Shown here: positions 33,840 to 43,268 of the stretch, piece by piece | Numbering within the stretch: position 1 is the first letter of the stretch | Layout of the letters: each line of letters opens with the position of its first letter | Source of the DNA: Geminicoccaceae bacterium | GTDB taxonomy: Bacteria; Pseudomonadota; Alphaproteobacteria; Geminicoccales; Geminicoccaceae | Direction of reading: 5' to 3' | Assembly: GCA_028285265.1 (NCBI GenBank) | Contig: JANQPX010000032.1 | Location: forward strand, 186,001 to 250,000 | Length of the DNA: 64,000 nt | Made by a program: the position numbers and the translations under genes | The notes under the pieces: generated by a model | What the model was told of the DNA's origin: nothing | Seen by the model: the letters and a program-made list of their open reading frames with translations, nothing else | Database searches by the model: none

Positions 33840-35623
33840 GCCGGGGTATGTCCACTGGCCTGTCGCAACTCAATGGTGAATCGGGCGCCTCCCGAATCAC
33901 GATTGGAGGCCAAAAGCCTGCCGCCCATATCTTGGATCATGCTCGCTGATAGCGATAGACCAAGCCCTAAGCCCTTACCGACGTCCTTGGTTGTAAAGAA
34001 CGGGTCAAAGATCCGATCAATGTCCGATGAAGAAATGCCGGTACCGCAATCGGCGACGGCTAGCCTCACCTGGCCACCGTCAATCTCGGTCGTGATCGAC
34101 AAGATGCTGGCGGCCCGATTGCTTGCATTGTCCATGGCATCGATCCCATTCTGAATAAGATTAGCGAGCACCTGCTGCAATCCGACCGGCTCGCCTGTCA
34201 CCGTGGCATCAAGCCGGTCGTAGACGATCTTGAAGTCATCAGTGGTTCGGGTTTTTTCGATCTGATCAATCACCGATCGTACGAGTGGAGGAAGCGCGAC
34301 CGGTTCGGTCTTTGTCGGTTGCCGACGGGCAATGACCTTCAGGTCCTTAGTGATCTTACCGATCCGTTCCGTAAGATCACCGATCAAAAGCAGGTTCTCG
34401 GTCGCGGACTCGAGCTTGCCCCGCGCGAGAAACGTTCGTGCGTTGTCAGCATAGGCGCGGAGTGCAGCAAGCGGCTGGTTGAGCTGATGAGCGATTCCGG
34501 CTGAAAGTTGGCCCAGCGCTGCCAATTTGCTGGTCTGCACCAGCTCTGCCTGCGCTTCGCGAAGAGCCTTTTCTTTGCCGATTCGTTCGTCGACCTCAAT
34601 GTGCAGCTGCCTGTTTGCCGTTTCCAACTCTTTGGTACGGAGAGCCACGCGCTGCTGCAGGAGCCGATTAGCGTTCTCTTTGATTTGCAGCGTCCTCTGC
34701 GTCGCAAGGCGGCGTTGACCAATGGCGCCGAGGAGGAGCGCTATACTCGTCAGCCCGAGAACCGTGACCCATTGCAGTAAGCGTGTCTGTTGCCGAGCTG
34801 GAGCAAGATCGCCGAGCAGATACATATGCCAACCCAAACGCGCCATCGAACGGGCAACGCAGATTTGGTCGTCCGGATCAACGATGGCACCTTCTCGACA
34901 CGCTACCGCTACGCCGCCTTGGTCGACCGTGCGGCCAAGCTGCTCCAGCGACCGGTGTTGATCAGCACTCAGCAATACGACGCCTTGCCTGTCCACAACA
35001 AGAATGTCCTGACTAGCCAAACGCCAAAGAAGTTCGGTATGCTCGAGATTGAGGGCGACCACAAGCAAGGCAGGTCCCCCTTCGGGATTGGCGATACGTC
35101 GCGCAAACACATAGCGTCGTTCGCGATCGTCCGTTACGACGCCGAAGGCCCGACCAAGACCACCGTTGAAGGCCATGCGGAAAGCGGATTGCCGTTTCAA
35201 CCAGTCGATGATGGTCGTTGCCTTCGCAGGATTATTCTCGTGGTCGACGATGAGCCTGCCTTCAGCATCGATGATAACGACACTATCAGCACCGCTCAGA
35301 TCCGCATATTGGCGAAGTCGCGTGCGGGCTGCGCCGACATCGTCCTCGCCACCTGTCACGACCACGCGAGAGATGCGCGGGTCGGAGGCGAGCATGGTCA
35401 GGGCAGCGGGGTAATCGGCAAGATCGCCTAGGAGCCCGGAGACGTGAACATCGAGACGGCTGCCGAGTTGGCTTTTCAAATCGGCGACAAGCCTTCTCTC
35501 GGCCACATGACCGACCAAAATGGCGGTCGCAATAACGAGAACACCGATCGCCAAAAGCGCGATCAGGATTCCTTGGGCGTCCCGCTCAAGCGCCGGGACC
35601 GGCTGATCATCATCAAGATGCAT
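33836..35623 (-). CDS. dctB: C4-dicarboxylate sensor histidine kinase DctB
   Basis: A 595-residue membrane kinase. The first membrane helix (ILIALLAIGVLVIATAILVG) is near residues 15-40. A periplasmic PDC/Cache sensor follows, with VIIDAEGRLIVDHENN and LLVVALNLEHTELLW. The second helix lies near 283-303, followed by a coiled coil, the H-box AGIAHQLNQPLAALRAYADNA, the N-box NLIQNGIDAM and the G-boxes DCGTGIS and GKGLGLGLSLS. This is the DctB architecture and length. It is the first gene of a dctBD operon pointing toward dctPQM. Confidence 0.93.
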   Translation of the reverse strand: MHLDDDQPVPALERDAQGILIALLAIGVLVIATAILVGHVAERRLVADLKSQLGSRLDVHVSGLLGDLADYPAALTMLASDPRISRVVVTGGEDDVGAARTRLRQYADLSGADSVVIIDAEGRLIVDHENNPAKATTIIDWLKRQSAFRMAFNGGLGRAFGVVTDDRERRYVFARRIANPEGGPALLVVALNLEHTELLWRLASQDILVVDRQGVVLLSADQHRSLEQLGRTVDQGGVAVACREGAIVDPDDQICVARSMARLGWHMYLLGDLAPARQQTRLLQWVTVLGLTSIALLLGAIGQRRLATQRTLQIKENANRLLQQRVALRTKELETANRQLHIEVDERIGKEKALREAQAELVQTSKLAALGQLSAGIAHQLNQPLAALRAYADNARTFLARGKLESATENLLLIGDLTERIGKITKDLKVIARRQPTKTEPVALPPLVRSVIDQIEKTRTTDDFKIVYDRLDATVTGEPVGLQQVLANLIQNGIDAMDNASNRAASILSITTEIDGGQVRLAVADCGTGISSSDIDRIFDPFFTTKDVGKGLGLGLSLSASMIQDMGGRLLASNRDSGGARFTIELRQASGHTPA

Positions 35624-35814
35624 GGCATGGTTCGCTTGTCGACGGTCTCAGATCTATCGCCGCCGCACGCCTTAGGCCAGGAGAATATGATCAGCCCTTT
35701 CGCCAAACCACACGTTCTACGCGATCAACTGATAGTCACATGATCGACGACCGATACGATATCCCTTTGCCGAGCGATCCCAGCTCACCACACCAGTCTG
35801 CCATGGCCCCACTG

Positions 35815-36510
35815 CTAGCGCACGAGGCGATAGCCGTTGCCTTCTGTCAGCAGCAATTGTAGGGCATTGGGGTCTGGTTCTAGCTTTTGCCGTAGACGGT
35901 AGATATGGGTTTCGAGCGCATGAATGCTCACATCGGCATTCTGTCCCCAGACATCTTCCATAATCCGTTCCATCGGTGCAATCCTGCCATTCATGCGATA
36001 CAGACTCTTGAGGATTGACGCCTCCCTCTCCGTCAGTCGGATCTTTCTCTCTGTCGCTCGATCAGTGAGGATTTTCACGCTGGGATGGAAGGCGTAGGGA
36101 CCGATTGGAAAGACCGCATCGTCAAGCTGCTCGAACTGACGGATTTGGGCGCGCATCCTGGCCAGCAAGACGCCGAGATGGAAAGGCTTGACGACGTAAT
36201 CACTCGCGCCCTTGTCCAGACCGAGGATGATGTCAGCGTCGGCATCGTGCGTGCTCAAAAGGATGATCGGCACTTTCACGCCGCGCCGCCGCATGAGACG
36301 GCACAGGTCCCGGCCATCGATGTCCGGAAGATCGACATCGATCAGGGCGGCTTTGATGTGCACACTGGCGACGCGTTCTAGCGCCTCCTTGCCATGTCGC
36401 GCTTCGACAACAGCCAAGTCTTCGTGCAATTGGACCTGACCGGCAAGGAAATGACGCGCGGCGTCATTGCTATCGACGATGAGCGTTTTACCCAATGGGT
36501 CTTGGCGCAT
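35815..36510 (-). CDS. OmpR-family response regulator (orphan)
   Basis: A 231-residue regulator. The receiver domain has acidic residues in IVDSND, phospho-acceptor Asp58 in LIDVDLPDIDG, and the conserved Lys in YVVKPFH. The C-terminal winged helix has IRLTEREASILKSLYR and IHALETHIYRLRQKLEPDP. No histidine kinase is directly adjacent; the nearest are dctB and the kinase at 37450-39003, each already paired. Its target is not evident. Confidence 0.92.
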   Translation of the reverse strand: MRQDPLGKTLIVDSNDAARHFLAGQVQLHEDLAVVEARHGKEALERVASVHIKAALIDVDLPDIDGRDLCRLMRRRGVKVPIILLSTHDADADIILGLDKGASDYVVKPFHLGVLLARMRAQIRQFEQLDDAVFPIGPYAFHPSVKILTDRATERKIRLTEREASILKSLYRMNGRIAPMERIMEDVWGQNADVSIHALETHIYRLRQKLEPDPNALQLLLTEGNGYRLVR

Positions 36511-36649
36511 CGGTTATCCCCGATGTTTTCAAACGGTCTCATAGGTCGTTATGACGGGGAAACTTCACGGAACTATCACGATACCAGCGCGACATGTCAT
36601 TCCCGAGAGCAAGACGGGATCGGAGCGTTATCAAGCCGTGCCGACGGCT

Positions 36650-37294
36650 TTAGGTTTGTCCAGTGGCCGAAGGGCAGTGATCATCAATCACGGCTTTCGC
36701 CTCGGTAAAGCCGAGTAAGGAAAACTCCTCGACAAAGGCCATCGTCCCACCAATCCCACGGATCGTTAGCAGGGGCGTTGTCAGCTCGGATCTGGGGTCA
36801 CGCCTTTGTTCGTCTGTATGGATCGCTTCTCGATCGATCATGGCACGGAGGAGTTCGTCGACGGCTTGCGCGCTGGCATCGAGCCATATGCGATCATCCT
36901 CCTTGATGAAGGTTGAAAGTATGTGATCCCCCACCTCAATCCGAACCTCGCCATCATGGCTGACAATCTTCTCGGATTGAAAACTGACTTCGAAGACATG
37001 CTCTCTTACACCATGGTCGTTCTCAACGGGCCTTTGGGTGACCCAAAGCTCAGACCGGCCTATCCGAAGGGGAGACGTCCCCATAGGGCTGCTCGTAATG
37101 AAGCAAAAGCGGCCGTCGTTGCCATCAAACTCCCAGATCATCCAATTGTTGATGCGACCTAGAAACAACCTTGTCGAAAGGCTGGATGCGCCAAACTCGG
37201 CGGCATTGACGAATGTGATGGGCAAGAGTGCTAAGCTTGCGACGGCCATTGCGGCCAACCGCACCATTCCCGACGTCATTCCACGCTTATGCAT
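36650..37294 (-). CDS. Invasion-associated locus B (IalB)-like secreted protein
   Basis: A 214-residue exported protein. A signal peptide (about residues 10-31, ending FVNAAEFG) is followed by WMIWEFDGNDGRFCFITSSPMGTSP, an R-x-x-x-W-V-TQRP segment and EVSFQ. This matches the IalB-like family pattern (WxV, single Cys, SxP, HRP/QRP, NEVS). Such periplasmic proteins are common in alphaproteobacteria; function is known only loosely, from Bartonella IalB in erythrocyte entry. The family's second cysteine is replaced or displaced here. It could be co-transcribed with the orphan response regulator, 140 bases downstream. Confidence 0.65.
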   Translation of the reverse strand: MHKRGMTSGMVRLAAMAVASLALLPITFVNAAEFGASSLSTRLFLGRINNWMIWEFDGNDGRFCFITSSPMGTSPLRIGRSELWVTQRPVENDHGVREHVFEVSFQSEKIVSHDGEVRIEVGDHILSTFIKEDDRIWLDASAQAVDELLRAMIDREAIHTDEQRRDPRSELTTPLLTIRGIGGTMAFVEEFSLLGFTEAKAVIDDHCPSATGQT

Positions 37295-37449
37295 TCGCTT
37301 GACTTCACTTACAGCTACGATCGCTCGACGGTTTCTTGGACGACCGCCGTTACTATAGGCCGTTCCACTGTGAAGCCTAGGCTGTCGTGATCAGCGTCGG
37401 TAAGGCGTGCTAGATAAAAGAACGGCGCAACGGATGCGGTAACGACGCG

Positions 37450-39003
37450 CTAGCCCCTGTCGCCGCCTGCCTCAGGCAGTTCGATAGGATCAGGCGGGCT
37501 CGCAGCCAGGCTGAAGGTCAACGTTGTCCCCTGATTGATCGTACTTTCGACCTGGATGCGGCCATTATGCAATTCGACAATTCGCTTGGTAATCGCAAGG
37601 CCGAGGCCGGTACCACCGGCATGCCAGGCCGGTCGTTCGACGCAATCGATGCCGTGGTGCTGACGTTCGATGCAATAGAAACGTTCGAAGATACTGGTGA
37701 GATCCTTTTCATCCATGCCGATACCGGTATCGGCAACCGTCGTCATGACGTTGCCATCACGTTGCTCGACGGAGACCATTACCCTCCCGCCCGGTGGCGT
37801 GAACTTGATGGCATTGTCGATGAGATTGGCGAGGGCGCGCTCGATCAGGCTGATATCGGCGGTGACAAAATGACCAGGCGCCGCAATCTGGCTGACGAGC
37901 GAGACATCCCGCGCTTCAGCATCGAAACGAAATCGAAGACAAACGTCCTGCACCAGCTCATCCATCGAGAAGGTTTCGTCCTTGACCGGACGCTCGACGA
38001 TATCGAGCTGGGCAAGCTCGAACAGATCAGCGATCATCTGACCAAGCTTCCTGCTGAAGCTGAGCGAGGAGTCGAGATAGGCGTCACGTTGCTCTTTGCT
38101 CAACTGCTGCCAGCGCATCATAAGGGTTTCAAGGTAACCGTTGAGCGTGGCGAGCGGTGTCTTCAAATCGTGGGAGATATGCATGATCAGCTCGCGGCGA
38201 GACTGATCCATGGCATCGAGACTGACGAGCTGATCCTGGATGCGCCTTGCCATGCGATGAAAGCTGTGACCGAGTGCATCGATTTCATCACCTTTGCCCG
38301 GAGGTGCGAGCGCGAGCGCCTCCGGCGCGACCCTGAAGTCAGCACGGCTGAAGCGAATCATGGAGCGAGCCAGCTGCTTGATCCGTCCTGCCATGCGATA
38401 GGAAGCGAAAATCCCCAACACCAAGGCCAGCAGCAACCCGGCAATCGTTGTGGCAAGGCTGAGCCGAAGGATGTGACTGTCCCGGAACATTTTTGTCGCG
38501 GATTGATAGGCCTCGCCACCGAGAACCACATAAAGATACCCGGTGATCTCGCCATTTTTCTGGACCGGCGCAGCCGAAAAGGCTTTGGGCGCATCGGGGT
38601 TACGCGGGTCATCACCGACGATCGGATAGTCCGCCGATCCCTCCAAGAACGTCGCGATCGGCAGGAGCGACACATGCTTCGTTTTGACCCGTTCGGGTGG
38701 CGCAGAATAGCGCAAAATGTCACCCTGAGGATCAAGCAAATAGATCTCAGCAGAAGGATTGATCTTCATCAATCGCTCAAAGATTTCGCCGAAGTCATTG
38801 GCGAGAAGGTCATCGGGGTCCGTGAACCAATTGTCGTTCAGGATATGTGTCGCAAGCTCTCGGTTCATGCTCTGGTCAACCTGCATCAGATGGAGGCGGG
38901 TTGTCTTGACGGCCAGAACGATCTGAAACGTTCCGAGTGCGGCAATCATGGCGATGCAAAGGACAATGAGTTTGGTCGCGAAGCTCCGAAACGCGACGGT
39001 CAT
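37450..39003 (-). CDS. Membrane sensor histidine kinase
   Basis: A 517-residue kinase: membrane helix 1 at about 11-31, an extracytoplasmic sensor of about 145 residues (EIYLLDPQGDILRYS suggests a Cache-like fold), helix 2 at about 180-203, HAMP, then HisKA with His278 in MHISHDLKTPLATLNGY. The ATPase domain has LANLIDNAIKFTPPG, VADTGIGM and GGTGLGLAITKRI. The start overlaps the end of the response regulator gene by 4 bases. Resembles EnvZ/BaeS-type kinases; the signal is unknown. Confidence 0.93.
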   Translation of the reverse strand: MTVAFRSFATKLIVLCIAMIAALGTFQIVLAVKTTRLHLMQVDQSMNRELATHILNDNWFTDPDDLLANDFGEIFERLMKINPSAEIYLLDPQGDILRYSAPPERVKTKHVSLLPIATFLEGSADYPIVGDDPRNPDAPKAFSAAPVQKNGEITGYLYVVLGGEAYQSATKMFRDSHILRLSLATTIAGLLLALVLGIFASYRMAGRIKQLARSMIRFSRADFRVAPEALALAPPGKGDEIDALGHSFHRMARRIQDQLVSLDAMDQSRRELIMHISHDLKTPLATLNGYLETLMMRWQQLSKEQRDAYLDSSLSFSRKLGQMIADLFELAQLDIVERPVKDETFSMDELVQDVCLRFRFDAEARDVSLVSQIAAPGHFVTADISLIERALANLIDNAIKFTPPGGRVMVSVEQRDGNVMTTVADTGIGMDEKDLTSIFERFYCIERQHHGIDCVERPAWHAGGTGLGLAITKRIVELHNGRIQVESTINQGTTLTFSLAASPPDPIELPEAGGDRG

Positions 39004-39707
39004 GATCCGGTCTCGACGCCAAGCTTGTAACCCACGCCCCAGACCGTGACGATGATGTCAGGGTGGCGCGGATTGCGCTCGATCTTAGCTCGGAGCCTAT
39101 TGATGTGGGAATTCACGGTGTGCTCATAGCCATCATGATCGTAGCCCCAAACGGCATCGAGGAGCTGGGCTCGCGTGTAGACGCGATTCGGATGCCTTGC
39201 AAAATAGTGCAGCAGGTCGAATTCCTTCGCTGTGAGCTCAATGGCCTTGCCGGAGAGTTCGAGCGAGCGTTCGTCGGCATTGATGACCATGGGGCCGAGG
39301 GACAGGATCGATCCGACCTCAGACTGTCCCGTTTGATAGAGGTCCTGCCGACGCAGGATCGCCTTGACCCGCGCAAGAAGCTCCCGAAGACTAAAGGGTT
39401 TGGTGACATAGTCGTCGGCACCAACGTCGAGGCCCAGGACACGGTCCTGTTCTGAAGACTTCGACGTCAGCATCAATATCGGTGTCGAGATACGCTCGCG
39501 GCGCACGCGCTGGCAAAGCTCAACACCGTCGATCCGCGGCAGCATCAAATCGAGAATAATCAGATCATGCCGTCCGGTCAGGGCCTTTTGCAGCCCGGTC
39601 ATGCCATCCCGCGCCGCCTCAACATGACAATTTAAGTCCTGGAGATGCAAAGGCAGCAGATGCAAAAGATCGGGATTATCCTCGATCAGAAGAACGTTGC
39701 GTGACAT
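39000..39707 (-). CDS. OmpR-family response regulator
   Basis: A 235-residue regulator: the receiver has LLIEDNPDLL, phospho-acceptor Asp53 in ILDLMLPRIDG and Lys in YVTKPFS. The winged-helix domain has IELTAKEFDLLHYFARHPNRVYTRAQLLDAVWG and YEHTVNSHINRLRAKIE. The ATG at 39707 with AGGGG upstream is chosen over the frame's 39734. It is translationally coupled to the downstream histidine kinase, its evident partner. It is divergent from the spondin-domain gene, a possible target by position only. Confidence 0.94.
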   Translation of the reverse strand: MSRNVLLIEDNPDLLHLLPLHLQDLNCHVEAARDGMTGLQKALTGRHDLIILDLMLPRIDGVELCQRVRRERISTPILMLTSKSSEQDRVLGLDVGADDYVTKPFSLRELLARVKAILRRQDLYQTGQSEVGSILSLGPMVINADERSLELSGKAIELTAKEFDLLHYFARHPNRVYTRAQLLDAVWGYDHDGYEHTVNSHINRLRAKIERNPRHPDIIVTVWGVGYKLGVETGS

Positions 39708-39976
39708 GTTCGACCCCTGCACGTCGTTCGGCAAGCACGATCACGTTTGCTGCCGTCGATATCGGATCGCCCTAGGACGTCGGCGCGGCCTCATGGTTGT
39801 CGAGGCAGACTGGACGATTCTTTAGCGCAACGCCTGGGCTCGGAACAGCAGTTCACCGCGCGCTCGCGGAGATGTGCAAGAGAGTGCAGGGGGACCCTTG
39901 GCGTCATCAGGCAAAATTCGCTCTGGCGTCAAGGCTATCAAAACAGTCCAATAGCAGCCCTGACAGGGGTCAAATC

Positions 39977-40654
39977 ATGGTGACGACAATGTGGCTAACG
40001 TTGCGGGTATTCCTAGCGCTTCCTTTCCTCCTTTGGCCGCTGACCGCTAGCCAGGCACAGGAGACGGTCGCGTATAGGCTGCATATTGAGGCGGCCTGGA
40101 CTGCCGAGAGCCATCCGCTGGATTTTCCCGAACATCCGACATTCTCGCGCATGATTGGCGCGACCCATGACCTTGATTACGCAATGTTTCGGGATGGTGA
40201 CACGGCATCGAGCGGGCTCGAACTGATTGCGGAACGTGGCCGCCCCTCGATCTTTCGGATCGAACTCGAGGAGGCTCGGGATCGCAATCTTATCGGCACG
40301 GTCTTCGAAGGTGGCGAGATCGAGGACATTCCAGGCAGGACAACGCTTTCGTTTGAAGCGATCGCGGCCTTTCCGCATGTGTCTTTTGTCACCATGATCG
40401 CCCCCAGCCCTGATTGGATCACCGGCGTTTCGGGTGTCCTCCTGTATCGTGACAACGCCTGGATCGATCGGGTCGAAATTCCCCTTTGGGCGTGGGACGT
40501 CGGTACCGATAGCGGCGACAGCTATGCGGCCTTCAACCAGGACACCCAGCCGCAACAGTCTATCCGTCTGGTCTCTACGCCGCATTTCCTCAACGATCGA
40601 GGTTTGCTCGGGGTGGGGCGGGTCATCATCGAGCGGGTCAAGAAGGACCGCTGA
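39977..40654 (+). CDS. Spondin-domain secreted protein
   Basis: A 225-residue exported protein. The signal peptide spans about residues 1-29 (LRVFLALPFLLWPLTASQAQE). The rest is a spondin_N-like domain: YRLHIEAAWTAESHPLDFPEHPTFSRMIGATHD, then FPHVSFVTMIAPSPDWITGVSG, and WAWDVGTDSGDSYAAFNQDTQPQ, the conserved blocks of bacterial spondin proteins. The ATG at 39977 follows AGGGG; the frame is open to 39797 with unlikely residues. Bacterial members are secreted or surface proteins of unknown role, common in marine bacteria. Divergent from a two-component system. Confidence 0.85.
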   Translation: MVTTMWLTLRVFLALPFLLWPLTASQAQETVAYRLHIEAAWTAESHPLDFPEHPTFSRMIGATHDLDYAMFRDGDTASSGLELIAERGRPSIFRIELEEARDRNLIGTVFEGGEIEDIPGRTTLSFEAIAAFPHVSFVTMIAPSPDWITGVSGVLLYRDNAWIDRVEIPLWAWDVGTDSGDSYAAFNQDTQPQQSIRLVSTPHFLNDRGLLGVGRVIIERVKKDR

Positions 40655-40796
40655 TCCCGCGCTCCCTCGTCCCGAAGAAGATCCAGCAGACAGGCGCACC
40701 GAAACAGCCTTGCCTTCGGGCCGCGAGAACCAAGCCTTGACCTGCCAAAAGACCCCGATGCCCGATGGGCCCGTCTCGATGGCTTTTCACCCGACC

Positions 40797-41342
40797 TTAT
40801 GAGGCGTGGACCTTGCGGAGCTTGCCGAGAATGGACTCCGACCAAACGCAGTGTCCCGGCGTCCGGCCGCCGATAATCGCCATCAAGACGTTTTCGCCGT
40901 CGCCGAGATTCTCGAAACTCCGCATGACCCCGGACGGCACGCTCACACCATCGAACTGGCTGAGTTCGAGCTCATTTTCGCCATCCGTCCCCCAACAGAC
41001 CTTCCAGCGCCCGGTCATCACGATGAAGACTTCTTCACTATCGTGACTATGGAGAGCGGCGCCTTGGCCAGGTCTCGCTTTAATGAAATCGATGTGAAAA
41101 TTCTCGGCTGCTTTCACCGCCTTGACAATCTGCTCGTCGGCTGTGCCAGTTCCAAGCGCACCGTAGAGCACACGTTCATGGCCGGGTACAGCAGCGTCGA
41201 GGAAGGCGTTGGGTGAACCGTCGAGCTCATCGAAGCGCCAGACACGTGCCTGCATGGCCTCATCGGCAATGGGCTTCGATTTGCCGACATAGGCTTTGAT
41301 GGCGTCGTCAAAACGGACATCCAGTTCGTCACGCTTGGTCAT
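40797..41342 (-). CDS. Cupin-domain protein
   Basis: A 181-residue single-cupin protein. The metal-binding motif is in GQGAALHSHDSEEVFIVMTGRWKVCWG, giving His-x-His and Glu ligands, and the second motif in GVSVPSGVMRSFEN lacks the usual final His, having Arg-Ser-Phe instead. Metal-dependent isomerase, dioxygenase or small-molecule sensing roles are all possible. It is the last gene of the GntR/ABC/MetE-like operon, 9 bases after the hydrolase. Confidence 0.85.
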   Translation of the reverse strand: MTKRDELDVRFDDAIKAYVGKSKPIADEAMQARVWRFDELDGSPNAFLDAAVPGHERVLYGALGTGTADEQIVKAVKAAENFHIDFIKARPGQGAALHSHDSEEVFIVMTGRWKVCWGTDGENELELSQFDGVSVPSGVMRSFENLGDGENVLMAIIGGRTPGHCVWSESILGKLRKVHAS

Positions 41343-41351
41343 GGTTTCCTC

Positions 41352-42095
41352 TCAAAGCGTTTCAGGCAGCGGCGCCTTGTTGGTCGCGGCCCCGATCACA
41401 TTCAAGACTGCATCCGGATTGGTAAACATCAGTTCATGGCCGCCTTGGGTTGAAGCAATTTGCCAAGTCGGCATCGGGCGGAACCGCTCGATCACAGCCG
41501 CATAGGGCTGCGGTTCACGATCATGAGCGAAGAGATAGTAATGCGGGCAATCAACAGCTGGCAGATCGTCGGGCATCGTCTCGCGATAGGTCTTGATCGA
41601 CTGCTCGGTAAGTTTAGGCGCCAGCCAAGCGATCTGTTGTTCGCTGAGGGCGCCCCAGACTCGTGGGTGCGGCGGTGGGACACGCCATCCATCACCAAAC
41701 TCGGCGACGGCCTTGAGAGTCGTGCTTCGGCGCTCATCGTCCCAGAGATCGATAATCGCGCACCCAGGGGAAGGAATCGCCCCCTCGAGATGAACAACAG
41801 CGTGTAATCGATCAGCAACTCGTCCTTCAAGCGCGTGAGCAAGCGCTCCGCCATAGGAATGACCGACTAGAACAAAGCCATGCAGGTTCTCATCGAGAAC
41901 GAGCGTTTCGAGCTGAGCGACATGCGTATGCAGGCCGATATCGGCCCTGAGATTGGATGCATCACTGCCGAGGCCCTTGAGACAAGGCGTCAGCACATGA
42001 TGACCTCGGGCACGCAATGCCTCCGCAATTCCGTCCCAGGCCCAACCACCATGCCAAGAACCGTGTACCAAAAGCATGTCCATCGGCTTGCTCAT
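41352..42095 (-). CDS. Alpha/beta hydrolase (methylesterase/hydroxynitrile lyase-like)
   Basis: A 247-residue alpha/beta hydrolase. LLVHGSWHGGWAWDGI forms the oxyanion-hole segment, GHSYGG carries the nucleophile Ser, and QGGHELMFTNPD carries the catalytic His. The start motif and overall size are those of the MES/HNL-type group, which hydrolyse small esters. It lies 3 bases after the MetE-like gene and 9 before the cupin. In context it may cleave an ester or thioester intermediate of the imported compound; this is inference. Confidence 0.88.
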   Translation of the reverse strand: MSKPMDMLLVHGSWHGGWAWDGIAEALRARGHHVLTPCLKGLGSDASNLRADIGLHTHVAQLETLVLDENLHGFVLVGHSYGGALAHALEGRVADRLHAVVHLEGAIPSPGCAIIDLWDDERRSTTLKAVAEFGDGWRVPPPHPRVWGALSEQQIAWLAPKLTEQSIKTYRETMPDDLPAVDCPHYYLFAHDREPQPYAAVIERFRPMPTWQIASTQGGHELMFTNPDAVLNVIGAATNKAPLPETL

Positions 42096-42098
42096 GCT

Positions 42099-43247
42099 TC
42101 AATGCCGCCAAAGTTTGGCGCTGGCAATCTCGGCGCCCCTTGCCATCGCTTTGAACTTTGCAAAGCAGATATCAGGGTCGACCAAACCATCGCCAGCAAA
42201 TGTCGAAAAGCCACAGTCGGATCCCGCCAGGACCCGCTCTCGACCAACGATGTCAGCAAATTTCAACAATCGTTCGGCGATGAGATCGGGATGCTCGATG
42301 TAGTTCGAGCAGCTGTCGATCACACCGGGACAAAGCACTTTGTTCTCAGGGAGATGGCAGTCGGCGAACACCTTCCATTCGTGCGCATGGCGTGGATTGG
42401 CAGCCTCGAATAGCAAGGTCTGCGGCTTCGCCGAGAGAACGATATCGATGATGTTTTCGAGTGGGATGTCTTTGTGATGCGGGCCCTCATAGTTCCCCCA
42501 ACAGAGATGCATGCGCAGCCGCTCCGGCGGCAGGCCCTCAAGGGCATCGTTCAGGATCTCCACCTGGTTCTGGGCATGGCGAAGAAATGACTTGTCATCC
42601 TCGTCTTTGAAAATGGTATGACGCCCCATGGCGAGATCGGGACAATCGATCTGCAGATCGAAGCCCGCTTCAATAATCGCTCGGTACTCCTCAGCCATCG
42701 CTTGGCCGAGGGCCTGAAGATAGTCAGCATGTGTTGCGAAAAAGCGGTTGGGTTGAAAGACCGCAATCACACCGGGCGATGCCGCATTCATGAAGGCACC
42801 CGTCGGCGTGTGTTGATCAACGGCATGTCGAAAGCGACGGAGATCATCCAAGAGTGGCTGGTTATTCTTGATCTTGATGTCGCCGGTGCAATAGGGCCGC
42901 GCCAGTGGTAACGCCCCTTTCCTCCGCTCCCCTAGCTTTTGCGCATAGGCCGGAAAATCAATGAGATCGGCACCTGGTACTCGCGGGCTATCGCCTTGAA
43001 AGCCGGTCAGCCGGTCCGTGATATAGTTGGCATATCCAAGCTTCGAAAACTCACCATCCGAGACAATATCGATACCCGCTTGCTGCTGCTTAGCGACGAC
43101 CTCATCGACACCGGCGCCGACGATGTCGTCGAATCGTTCAGCGTCGACGGTCCCCGTTTCGACCTTTTGCCTCAAGAGATCGCAAATGTTGTCGGGCCTC
43201 GGCAATGAACCGACATGGGTTGTCAAAATACGATCTCGGCTCAGCAC
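42099..43247 (-). CDS. Cobalamin-independent methionine synthase II family protein (MetE-core-like)
   Basis: A 382-residue protein with the UROD/MetE C-terminal barrel. It begins ILTTHVGSLPRP, as in MetE-core proteins, and has the zinc ligands His and Cys of MHLCWG (about residues 247 and 249), Glu of LLFEAANPRH (about 280), and Cys of GSDCGFS (about 345). The N-terminal folate-binding half of true MetE is absent. Such proteins may be methyltransferases acting on other methyl donors. It sits between the ABC permeases and the hydrolase with gaps of 21 and 3 bases. No DUF1852 (MesX) partner is visible. Confidence 0.88.
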   Translation of the reverse strand: MLSRDRILTTHVGSLPRPDNICDLLRQKVETGTVDAERFDDIVGAGVDEVVAKQQQAGIDIVSDGEFSKLGYANYITDRLTGFQGDSPRVPGADLIDFPAYAQKLGERRKGALPLARPYCTGDIKIKNNQPLLDDLRRFRHAVDQHTPTGAFMNAASPGVIAVFQPNRFFATHADYLQALGQAMAEEYRAIIEAGFDLQIDCPDLAMGRHTIFKDEDDKSFLRHAQNQVEILNDALEGLPPERLRMHLCWGNYEGPHHKDIPLENIIDIVLSAKPQTLLFEAANPRHAHEWKVFADCHLPENKVLCPGVIDSCSNYIEHPDLIAERLLKFADIVGRERVLAGSDCGFSTFAGDGLVDPDICFAKFKAMARGAEIASAKLWRH

Positions 43248-43268
43248 TTTCTTGTCCTTTCCTTCTGA

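Noticed and set aside
37567..39030. A 487-codon open frame on the plus strand opposite the histidine kinase
   Set aside because: Residues are His/Arg/Asp-rich mirror composition. The minus strand encodes a complete HAMP/HisKA/ATPase kinase.
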